Positions 24,042 to 33,770 of a stretch of 64,000 nt of DNA are shown piece by piece. The stretch lies in assembly GCF_000001735.4 (NCBI RefSeq), contig NC_003074.8:20281261-20345260 (forward strand), read 5' to 3'. Both the position numbers and the translations under genes were made by a program. Below the pieces are notes generated by a model that was not told where the DNA came from, ran no database searches, and worked only from the letters and a program-made list of their open reading frames with translations. Within the stretch, counting starts at the first letter, position 1, and the number at the start of each line of letters is the position of its first letter. The stretch is from Arabidopsis thaliana. Taxonomy: Eukaryota; Streptophyta; Magnoliopsida; Brassicales; Brassicaceae.

Positions 24042-27000
24042 AAGCAACCATGACCTCATGGTTGAATGTAGGATACTTCTGCAACAGGTCAAACAAGAAC
24101 TCCCAAGTTGCCTCCGCCTCATCCTCATTCGTCCATTGAACCAGAACCTTTGTAGCTGCACGACCGTGGCGATTCACTAGCTTCCTCTTCAGAATACGCG
24201 CAGGTTCCTTAAGCAACACATCCAACAACACCGAAGGCAATTGCTTACCAACTGAAGACTCTCCCACCCACAACTTCAGTTGAGAAACATGGAAAACTGG
24301 ATGAATGCGAGAAATGTCAGGCAGAGCTAGTTTGTAAGCCACCTTTCCACATGTATCCAGAATCTTATAAGGTCCATAATACTTAGGCGCCAGTTTCTGA
24401 TTCGATCTCATCACCACAGAACCTTGACGATGGGGCTGAAGTTTCACAAAGACAAAGTCACCAATCTGAAAGCTTCTATCAGATCTCTTCTTGTTAGCAG
24501 ACTGCAACATCCTGTGCTGAGCTCGTAAGAGATGAAACTTCAAAATCAATAACATCTTCTCCCGCTCTTGTAAGTTCTGAGCCACCACAGCCACTTTGGA
24601 CTCGCCCGGAACATAAGGCAAATGCTGCGGAGGGGGTTGACCATAAACAGCTTCATAAGGTGACATGTTAGCTGAAGAATGAAAGCTTGTATTGTACCAA
24701 AACTCAGCGAGAGGCAACCATCTGCTCCACAAACCCGGTCTGTCACTAGTCATACATCGTAAATATGTCTCCAAACACCTATTCACCACCTCTGTCTGTC
24801 CATCACTTTGAGGGTGATATGCGCTTGAGTAATTGAGAGCCACACCCTGTAATGTGAACAATTCTCTCCAAAACTCACTTAAAAACACTGAATCCCTGTC
24901 ACTGACAATAGAATTAGGCAACCCATGAAGCTTGAATATATTATCCATGAATGCTTGTGCTACTGTCAAGGCAGAATAAGGATGACTCAATGCAATGAAA
25001 TGAGCAGCTTTAGTTAAACGATCAACCACCACCAAGATCACAGATTTCCCAAAAGAAATAGGCAGACCATCAATAAAATCCATAGATATGTCAGACCAAA
25101 TCGCATTAGGAATAGGTAATGGCTGAAGCAAACCCGGAGATGCTGTAGTATCATACTTACACTGCTGGCACACAGAACAGCTCCGGATGTAAGCTTGAAT
25201 ATCTTTAGACATCCCCTTCCAATAAAACAGACTCTTCACACGCTGATGGGTAGCATCACGACCTGAGTGGCCCCCCACACCTGAACAATGTAACCATCCC
25301 AAAATAGAATCTTTCAAAGCTACAACATTTGGTACAACCAGCTTGTTCTTACGGTGCAACAACCCTTGTGACCAACTCATCTTCTTTATCGAATCTGCAC
25401 TTCTCTGAAGAGCTTCAATCTGTTTCTGAACCACAGCATCAGAAGCATACCCATCTTTGAGCCTCTGAAGCAGATCACACTCCAATACTGACAATGCCAT
25501 ATGCAAAATCTCAGAACCTTCAACCCGTGACAACGCGTCGGCCACCAAATTCTCCTTACCCTCCTTGTATTGGATCTCATAGTCAAATTCCAAAAGTTTT
25601 GGAAGCCACTGCTGCTGAATGGGTGTATTAAGACGCTGCTCCAGTAAATACTTCAAACTTCTTTGATCTGTTATGATCACAAAATGGTCATGTAACAAAT
25701 AGTGCCTCCATTTCTGAATGGCAAAGACCACTGCCAAAAGCTCCTTCTCATAGATCGATAGGTGAAGTTGTTTGCCTTGTAAATGCCTGCTAATATAAGC
25801 CAGTGGATGGCCATTCTGCATCAAAAAGGCACTGATACCCTGACCACAAACATCTGTTTCAACTACAAAGGGTTGATCAAAACGGGGCAAAGCTAATACT
25901 GGGGTTGTACACAATGCATGTTTCAGATTCTAAAACGCCACAGTAGCATCGGGAGACCACAAAAATGCATCCTTCTTCGTTAGCAAGGTTAATGGTCTGG
26001 CAATAGCTCCAAAATTCTTAACAAAACGGCGGTAATAATTAGCCAAGCCCAGAAAACCCCGTAATTGCTTCAAATTAGTAGGTGCAGGCCATTCCTTCAC
26101 AGCTAAAACTTTTGATGGATCGGTAGACAGTCCGTCTCTGTCAATAAAATGACCCAAGTACTCGACTCTTGATGTTGCAAACGCACAGTTACTCCGTTTG
26201 GCAAATAATTTATGCTCCCTCATTACTTCCAATACCAGTTTTAAGTGCTGCAAATGCTCCTTCTTTGATTTGCTATAGATAAGGATATCATCAAAAAACA
26301 CCAAGACAAACTTCCTTAGAAACTTTTGAAACACTGAATTCATCAACCCTTGAAAAGTAGCTAGTGCATTGGTCAATCCAAAGGGCATCACCAAATACTC
26401 GAAATGACCACTATGAGTCTTGAAAGCAGTCTTGGGAATATCCTTCTCCACCATTCTCACTTGATGATAACCCGCTCTTAGATCAAACTTCGAGAAGATC
26501 ACTGCCCCACCCAACTCATCCATAAGATCTTCAATAAGAGGAATAGGGAAACAATTCTTCACTGTAATTCCATTCACCTTTCGGTAGTCCACACACAATC
26601 TCCAAGAGCCGTCTTTCTTCTTCACTAAAACCACAGGGGAGGCAAATGAACTTGAACTAGGCTGGATGATACCGCTCTCTAACATATCTTTGACAATCTT
26701 ATCAATCTCATCTTTTTGATGATTAGCATAACGATATGGTCGCATGTTCACCGGATTAGTGCCCTCAATCAAAGGAATTGGATGATCATGATGTGTCCGA
26801 GAAGGAGGCAGCCCTTTAGGTTCAGCAAACACATCCTTATACTCATCAAGTAATTGAGAAATAGCAGAAGTAGTACTTGGTGGTGACACCTCTGTTGTTA
26901 AAGAAGACAACTGCAACACCTCTCCCTCATCCTCATCAGCGTCTGCAACACACAACATAGACAGCTGAACTTCGGAGTCTCTCAGTTTGTTCAATTTGTC

Positions 27001-28536
27001 AGCCTTGATAGCACGCACCGACGAAGGCTGAATACCATGTATCATCACCCGTTTCTTATCCCATTTAAACTGCATTGTCAACAATGTGAAATCCCATGTA
27101 ATAGGACCTAGAGGTTTCAACCAATGTACACCCAAAACTGCATCAATTCCTTTCAAAGGAATTACCATAAAGTCAGCTACAAAAGTCGTGTTATGAATCT
27201 CCCACTTAAAATTCTGTATTCTCGCTATCACCTTCAGATTGTAACCATCAGCCACCCGTACTCTTGCATTATCACTAGGTAGGAGTGAGCAACCCAACTT
27301 CTTTGCCATTTGAGGATCCATAAAATTGTGAGTGGAACCCGAATCAACCAACATAAAAATGGATCTCTTCTGACTTGTACCCTTAACTCGCATAGTGTTG
27401 TAAGTTGAGATACCCTCCATAGCATGAGTTGAGATATGAGCTACTTCCCCAACTAACTCCTTATGCTCTTCTTCTGCATCCAAGAACACTTCCTCAGCAT
27501 CTTCCATTTCCAAAACAAACAATTGTGTTTTCTTGTGAATCTTATAATGTTCAGATGTGTATTGTTCATCACAAAAATAACACAATCCTTTAGCTCTCCT
27601 AGCACTCATCTCTTCAGTAGATAAGAACCGCCTTGGCTGATTTTGTTGTGTGTCTCTTGGTTTTTCCTGAAACGCTGGTTTATTGCCCTGCTGCTCCATG
27701 TCTTTCTTAAAGGAGAACTGGCCCTTTGAAGTAGCCTTATTGTTCTTCCAAGAAGTCGCATTGTTCTGCACAGGATGAGCAGTTTCATAGAGACGTCCCA
27801 ACATCAAACACTGCCGCACCGTTTGGGGTTGAAACATTCGGATATGCATCTGTGTCTCAATCCTTAACCCAACCAAATACGCACTCACTAAATAATCCTC
27901 CGTCATCCTTACTCGAGTCCGGATCGCCTCAAACTTTGCGTGATAGTCATCAATGCTAGCAGCTGTTTCCTGCAACTTCTTCAGCTCAGCAATAGGATCC
28001 TCTCCAACCATCTCAAACCTCTCCCTGATCCTAGCTTTGTACACACCCCACTCAGGAACCTGCACTTCATCCTCAATCATATTCTGGTGCCAAGTAGCAG
28101 CCAGACCATCCAAATGAATAGAAACTACAGACACTCGCATCTCTTCAGGTATAGGATCCACCGCAAAAAATTGATCAACCTTAAACAACCATTCCTTAAC
28201 CTTCTCACCACTGAATCTGGGAAAATCCAACTTCCCTAACCTTGTTACTCCCGAATGATTGTTAGCGTGACCTTGCCTTCTCATGTAATCCACGTCTGTT
28301 GCTGAAGCGGATGAAGCACGAGCTGTTTGATGAGTCTCACCCAGATTTGACTGCTTAGATGGAGACAGCATGTGGATCGCCTCAAACATCTCCGAGATAT
28401 GGCGCTCGATCTTCAGATTTTGAGCATCGATCTTGCTCTCGATCTTCTCCATCTGTGACTCCATCGATTCCTCTGCTTCTAACGCCTTCTCTCGACGAGC
28501 TTGAGCTAACTCCTGAGCTCGAGTCTCGATCACCAT
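24040..28536 (-). pseudogene. gag-pol polyprotein of the gypsy element, interrupted by one in-frame stop
   Basis: From the ATG at 28536 (MVIETRAQEL) the frame runs to the TAA at 24042-24040 with a single TAG at 25932-25930, 1,498 codons before the final stop. Domains in order: coiled-coil gag; a capsid-like region; an atypical knuckle (CYFCDEQYTSEH, lacking the usual last Cys); protease (VDSGSTHNF); reverse transcriptase with FFDDILIYS; the stop; RNase H (VETDVCGQG); integrase HHCC and D,D,E residues (SMDFIDGLP, VSDRDSVF, YHPQSDGQTEVVNR); and a chromodomain (GRAATKVLVQWTNEDEAEATWEF). The stop falls between reverse transcriptase and RNase H with no shift of frame. An upstream in-frame ATG at 28599 lies in the LTR and upstream of the primer site, so I prefer 28536. 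Stop suppression is possible, but a point mutation is more likely. Confidence 0.93.
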
Positions 28537-28553
28537 CTCCGAGAAACGTCTTT

Positions 28554-28565
28554 GCTCTGATACCT
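28554..28565 (-). other. Primer-binding site for tRNA-iMet
   Basis: AGGTATCAGAGC on the minus strand lies one base inside the 5' LTR border. Eleven of twelve bases match the tRNA-iMet complement TGGTATCAGAGC used by most plant LTR elements. Confidence 0.92.
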
Positions 28566-28566
28566 T

Positions 28567-28907
28567 TAATACAGTAAAACCACACCACAACACAATCAAT
28601 CAACCAAAGCAATCATCAACAACTCCGATTACTTATTATTACGATGTAAATAACAAATGAAATCCAATGTTCATAAAACAAGGGATTTCTGGATTCACCT
28701 CGCAAGAATCGACGTTCTATGCAGAGGATGAATCTCGGAATGTTTTCAGAGAGAAAGGAATAACAACAACTTCAACGATAACATGAAAATACGATGACAC
28801 TTGATATTTATTAGCTTCAGCTCTACGCACACTTAATTTGAATCACAGCCGTCCATTGATCTTCTAATCACAGCCGTCCACGTGGCCTTACTCAATATCC
28901 TGTATCA
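28567..28907 (-). repeat. 5' LTR of the gypsy element
   Basis: 341 bp, the promoter-bearing LTR in element orientation. It carries CCACGTGG at 28878-28885, two exact copies of GGACGGCTGTGATT and AT-rich TATA-like sequence (TAATAAATATC, about 28803-28815). Transcription would run leftward, away from the HEP gene. Confidence 0.96.
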
Positions 28908-28912
28908 CACAC
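28908..28912. repeat. Target-site duplication, right copy (CACAC)
   Basis: Matches the left copy at 23681-23685 exactly. Confidence 0.9.
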
Positions 28913-29183
28913 ATTATTCTCCTGCTTGTTCTGATTTTTTTTTTCTTTTTTCTTTTCTAGATAAGATTTCAATTCACAAATTTCTTTTTCCTCACGTAAA
29001 AAAAAGAAGAAAAAGGTCGGTCTACTTGTGGCTCACTCAGTGGTTCGAACCTGGGTTTAGATTTTGACTTGACCATAACGAAAACTAACTCTAATGATTA
29101 AAAAGGCTTCTTTTATTGTGCTCCGATTCCAAAATTTCACGGAAAATAGAAGCGTCGAGTTCCTCCTCTCCCTCAGGTTGTCA
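28913..29183 (+). promoter_or_regulatory. Residual promoter and 5' leader of the Zim17-type gene
   Basis: Only 271 bases separate the transposon's right target duplication from the ATG of the HEP gene. The stretch has T-rich tracts and a CT-rich leader (TTCCTCCTCTCCCTCAGG) just upstream of the ATG. If the promoter is longer than this it must span the LTR or have been displaced by it. Confidence 0.5.
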
Positions 29184-30392
29184 ATGGCCGCTAGGTTACT
29201 TGCTTTGAGACGCGCTTTGTCTCTTTTCAGCAACCAACAACATCGTTTTCCTTTGTCTCAAGGTTTCATCTCTCTCCTTCTCAACTTTGTCATCTTTAAG
29301 AAAAATTAAAGAGTTATTGAAAATCGGGCACTAGAGTTAAACTGGTCTCTTAATCTGTGTAATTTATACTTGCCTTGATGTTTCTTTTGATGAATTTGGT
29401 TGAGATTCATGTAAATTTGTGGTTTTTATGTTTGAATTTACACTAGAAGAGGATTTTGGGGAGATTTTGGTTTTAGGGTTGTTTTTGTAGCTTTTAGAGA
29501 TTTGGGGCATTAGTGATGATGAGTACTCGTATTCTCATGTGTATATCATCTAATATCGTCTTTGCTCTGTTACATTTTGGAGTTAGAGAAGTGCTTCTAC
29601 GAAACCTGAAGTTATGAATGCTCACATAAGTGCTTTGTCTTCAACATATCTCTATGCATTAAGCAGTAGCTGTGAACATTGGCATTTCAGCTAGACGCTG
29701 GTTAAGTTTTCAAGTTTGGTTATATATTTCCTGACTAAGATGTGTTAGCATTAGTCTACGGTTTGATGCAAACATTATCCTAGGAGGTTCCTATGATGTC
29801 CTGTTATGGTACAGACTGTTTTAGCTTCGTGCAACTACAACTACTGTTAAATTGATCTTTCTTGATTATCTTTTTTTTTTTGAAAATAGTCTCAACAGAG
29901 CAGTTGTCGCTATCAAACTCACTCTTCAGCAGAAGTCATGTTTATGGAAGATTATTTCAGAGACAGTTATCTGTAATCCGTGAGGCAAATGAAGCTTCTG
30001 TAACCAATGTCTGCAACTCGTCAAACTCTGCTACTGAATCGGCCAAAGTTCCCTCCCCTGCGACGCCCTCTGAGGAAATGATGGTGAAGTACAAGTCCCA
30101 GTTAAAAATAAACCCGAGGCATGACTTCATGATGGTCTTCACTTGCAAGGTCTGTGATACAAGATCTATGAAGATGGCGAGCCGAGAATCATATGAAAAC
30201 GGCGTTGTGGTGGTACGATGTGGAGGGTGTGATAATCTACATTTGATTGCAGACCGTCGTGGTTGGTTTGGAGAACCAGGAAGCGTGGAGGACTTCCTTG
30301 CTTCTCAAGGGGAAGAATTCAAGAAAGGATCCATGGATTCTCTTAACCTAACTCCTGAAGATTTAGCTGGAGGAAAGATTTCTACTGAATAA
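29184..30392 (+). CDS. HEP1: Zim17-type zinc-finger protein, mitochondrial Hsp70-escort protein
   Basis: Two exons, 29184-29262 and 29890-30392, join in phase to 193 residues. The first 50 or so residues are Arg/Ser/Leu-rich with few acidic residues (MAARLLALRRALSLF), typical of a mitochondrial presequence. The core is a Zim17/DNL-type domain: CKVCDTRS, CGGCDNLHLIADRRGWFG, giving two CXXC zinc pairs. In yeast, Zim17 keeps mitochondrial Hsp70 soluble and active in import. Arabidopsis has a small HEP set, and AT3G54826 is, as I recall, the mitochondrial HEP1; the symbol is therefore less certain than the family. The ATG chosen lies 272 bp right of the gypsy target duplication. It converges on the AVT1 gene with 232 bp between stops. 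Confidence 0.9.
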
Positions 30393-30624
30393 GGAGTGAT
30401 CTTCTTTGCTTTTGCTACTTAACCATTATGGAACAGAACTTCACCTTATGTTCCAGTATTATAATTGTTTCTTGTAGTTCACTGTTTGGTAACATTTAAA
30501 TGCAGAAGATGTTTAATACAATTATGTGTTTGGAATGTTCCATATAGGTTGAGATGTTCCATTGATTTAAGACAGAAACAAAATCTCAAGAGAAACAAAA
30601 TAAGAATCTCAAGATTGATCAGTT

Positions 30625-33600
30625 TTAGGTGTTCAACTTCTCAATGATCTTTGCAAGGGCTGAATATGTGCCAATGACTGAACATACTGCTCCTACTGTC
30701 ATAATTAAGATACAGATTGTCACCTGCAAACAAACCACAGATTGTTATATCGATTTCAGTTTGAGGAATTTCGATATTCGGTTTGGTTATCAGTAAGTGA
30801 GCAGGCCATACCTGAGTAGGGGTTACTTTTTTCCTTAAGATGCTCAAGAAACAAGCTGGCGGTAGTATCAGCGTCTGTGTCCAGAAACTTTGTCAGGCTA
30901 AGCAAATTCACTATGAAACTGCAATATGAGAATTTGCTTTACATAACCAGAAAAGGATGAAACAAATGTGTAACTTACAATGAGCATTGTCAAGAATGAT
31001 CCAATCAGTGACATGACAAGGCCTGCAAGAATTCTGAGTGTCAAAAGAAGTGACACTTATTTTCTTTACATGTATATTTTTCGTTTGTCCTTACCGAAGA
31101 AGGGAATCGCAAGACCAACGAGCAGAGTAGAGATGGCTAATGCACTTCTAATGGCGATTGCGTAGAAACGTGACTTCCCATAGTTTGATGGTATTAACTC
31201 CTCAAGACTCATTGCAACTGGAGATAATGTCAAAGCATATGTGCTTTCTTTCTATTAAGGCCACACAATTTTCAGTTTATATTATGAATAAGCTTATGAC
31301 AAAATTACAGAGATAAATGAAAAGTCTCTGAATATTTCTTGATAAAGGATATTTGGTAAATGGATTAACAACCTGCAAAAAAGGCAAGGAAAAAAACTCT
31401 TAGATGACCTCACCTGGCTAGCTACCAAATTTAGTGAAAATCATCCCAACTTTCATGTAATAAGCAGAGGAAGGGTGAAAAAAAAAAACTTACTGTAGTC
31501 CACAAAGCAATCTTAGATGCAACCAAATCTTGAGGCAAGTTAAGAGTAAACTGTGATTCTGTTGATTCTCCAAACATGCTATATCCCATAACAGCAACAC
31601 CCGCATACATAAGAGTACAAATTCCAAAACTGTGAAAAAAAAATAAAAATTGATACTGTCAGTAAAAGATAGAAATGTAGAGAGTTCCTAAGATGTGTAA
31701 TGTCTTTATATTTAAGCTTACGATGCCAAGAGAACAGCAGAAAATTGAGATGGTTTGGCCATTGAAGTGTAAATATTAGGGAAAACACCATGTCCTGAGT
31801 AACAATAACCATAGAGTCCTACAGAAACCGGTAATGTTGCGAGGTTTAGTGGAGTTCCTTTGCTGTGAATACCAACATCATCAACCAAACCAACCCAAAA
31901 CAAGCACAAAACCACCAACACTGATGCAATCACCCCTCCAGCTGCAAGATCAAGGTTAAGATATTCACATATATGAAAAAAGAATCTTTAAAAGGTCCTT
32001 TTAGATTGAATGTTTTATACCTGAAATGTAACTTAGTACGCTGAGATCTCGAAGCCAAACGGTTGGGAGAACAGCGAGGGTGGTAAGCAGAGCAAATAGA
32101 CGAGGCGCATCTAAGTGAAACCCTCCAATACTTAGACTAGCATTTGGAAACATTGATGAAAGATTATCACCTTCCAATATTATGTATTCAACACTCATAG
32201 CCTGCATGCAAAATGAACTTGTGTCAAACTTTGTGTAACTTTACCATAACTTGTATCAAACTTTGTGTAACTTTACCATATCATAGGAACATTCAGAATT
32301 TCTCTCTAGACAAATATTTCAATGTGTAGTTGATGAATTTCAACATTTTCTTATACTAAAAACCAAATATTTCATTTATGAAACAAGAGAGAGGGAAACA
32401 ATATGGACCGTGGGCAAAGGTGTTGTCTACTCCACATGTGGTCCATTGTTTTGACTTGAGATTCATTTTAGGTACTTATTTTGAAACTTTCAAAAATGTA
32501 TTTTGTCTTTATCTATATAATATAACGAAAATTATTGGAGGAATTGCAAGTTGTTCTTACATATAACTCCATATAGAGTATTACCTGCAATCAAAAGAAA
32601 GATAATTGTAAAATATTGTCACAAGTGATATATAATAACCCTCAAATTAACAATGTATAGATGAGTAGATTTTCTTTACTTACGGAGACCAGGATGCGGC
32701 CGGTGGAACCAAAAGCGGCATGGCCAATATCAGGATAGGTCTGGACATCGGGGTGGCTGTCGAGGCAGTACCGCAGAAGCAAACCGGTGTAAAAACAAAG
32801 AATACCAAATGCAAAGAGAATGATAAGTCCCAACCATCCTCCTTCCTTCACAGCATATGGTGTTGACAATATTCCAACCCCACATAAAACATTCACTCCT
32901 GCACATGTATCTCATCACTCAGAGAATTTTAACTAGTTAAGGTTTACATAGTGTCAGTGAACAGAGCAGACTTGTCAGTTATTTTTCTGTTATTCACAAG
33001 TTTTGATACTATTGTCTCTTAGTTAATAACTTTTGTTTTAAAAAGGACTAAAGTGTTTTATTTTTTTGCTGGACAAAATGTAAGAATAGTTTTGGTGTTA
33101 CATATGTATTAGATCTCTTATTTAATTAGTCTAACTTCAAGTGATCACACCGAAAAAATAGTTTGACAGTGCCATCATAGAGATTACCAAGTAGTTGTGA
33201 TGAAACTCACCATTAAGAACAGCCTGTCCAAAGGAGCTATCATTGGAGATTCCCATATCATGAGACACCACCATGGATGACGATGGTTTCGACGGAAGCA
33301 AAGAATGAGTGCTAAGTTTATGTTTTGGTGCTTCTTCATCTTCTAGGAGAGGCTTTGTAACACAAGGTAATGATTCTGGAGTATGTCTTCTTGTCAGTGT
33401 CGAAGACATGAATGAGCTTCCTCTTCTCGACATAGAAGAATTAGCAAGAAAACCCAAATTTGGTGATGGTACACTTCCAAACATATCAATCGATTGCCTG
33501 AAACATTAACATGAGTAATTAAGTAAACACAAATGACAAAGAAGCATTAACATTAACGTTAGAAATTTGAGAATCATGATACCTATAACTCTTAGGCCAT

Positions 33601-33770
33601 GCCGTTGAGTATGGGCTAGCTTTAGACAGATGATGTTGGTTTTGATTGTAAGCGTCAGAAGTATCAGAAAGAGTTCCATCGTCGTCTTCATCGTCGGACA
33701 AGTGTTTTCTCTCGTCATCTCCATCATCACTCTCGATGTAGAGGCTCTGGTCAGAAGTGGAGTGATTCAT
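30625..33770 (-). CDS. AVT1B: AVT1-type vacuolar amino acid transporter
   Basis: Twelve exons read on the minus strand: 33770-33583, 33497-33211, 32898-32684, 32584-32561, 32201-32021, 31941-31722, 31629-31494, 31372-31353, 31240-31095, 31022-30979, 30874-30812, 30723-30625. They give 540 residues. The first 160 are hydrophilic and acidic ([19 protein letters not shown]). The rest is a membrane domain of the amino acid/auxin permease superfamily with the signature [15 protein letters not shown], and about eleven spans are expected. AVT1 proteins move amino acids across the tonoplast by proton exchange. Two very small exons (24 and 20 nt) are required by frame. The intron after the 20-nt exon is AT-AC, U12 type (see separate entry). 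The AVT1B name is from memory; the family is secure. Confidence 0.9.
31241..31352 (-). other. U12-type AT-AC intron in the AVT1 gene
   Basis: The 112-nt intron starts ATATCCTTT on the minus strand (31352 downward), the exact U12 5' consensus, and ends GCAC at 31241. A branch-site match CCTTAAT (31260-31254) places the branch A about 14 nt from the 3' end, in the usual U12 range. The reading frame only works with these borders: the codon split AA/A restores [19 protein letters not shown], which is the family sequence. No GT donor is available in the 20-nt exon. Confidence 0.9.

Larger units (their letters stand above)
23686..28907 (-). mobile_element. Complete Ty3/gypsy chromovirus LTR retrotransposon
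   Basis: A 5,222-bp element on the minus strand with LTRs of 342 bp (23686-24027) and 341 bp (28567-28907), bounded by CACAC duplications. In element orientation the LTR begins TGATACAG and ends CTGTATTA, so the termini are TG...TA rather than TG...CA. Next to the 5' LTR is AGGTATCAGAGC (28565-28554), which matches 11 of 12 bases of the standard tRNA-iMet primer site. A polypurine tract abuts the 3' LTR. One gag-pol frame fills the interior and ends in a chromodomain, which places it among the chromoviruses, probably the Reina or Tekay branch. The LTRs differ by four substitutions and one 1-bp indel, so the insertion is recent. No envelope-like frame is present. Confidence 0.97.

Noticed and set aside
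28359..28577. Plus-strand ORF within the gypsy gag
   Set aside because: Antisense shadow of the gag coiled-coil region with no independent signal.
29018..29055. tRNA-like TGGCTCACTCAGTGGTTCGAACC near the HEP gene
   Set aside because: A-box-like and B-box-like motifs are adjacent rather than 30-60 bases apart, and there is no cloverleaf. Considered chance.
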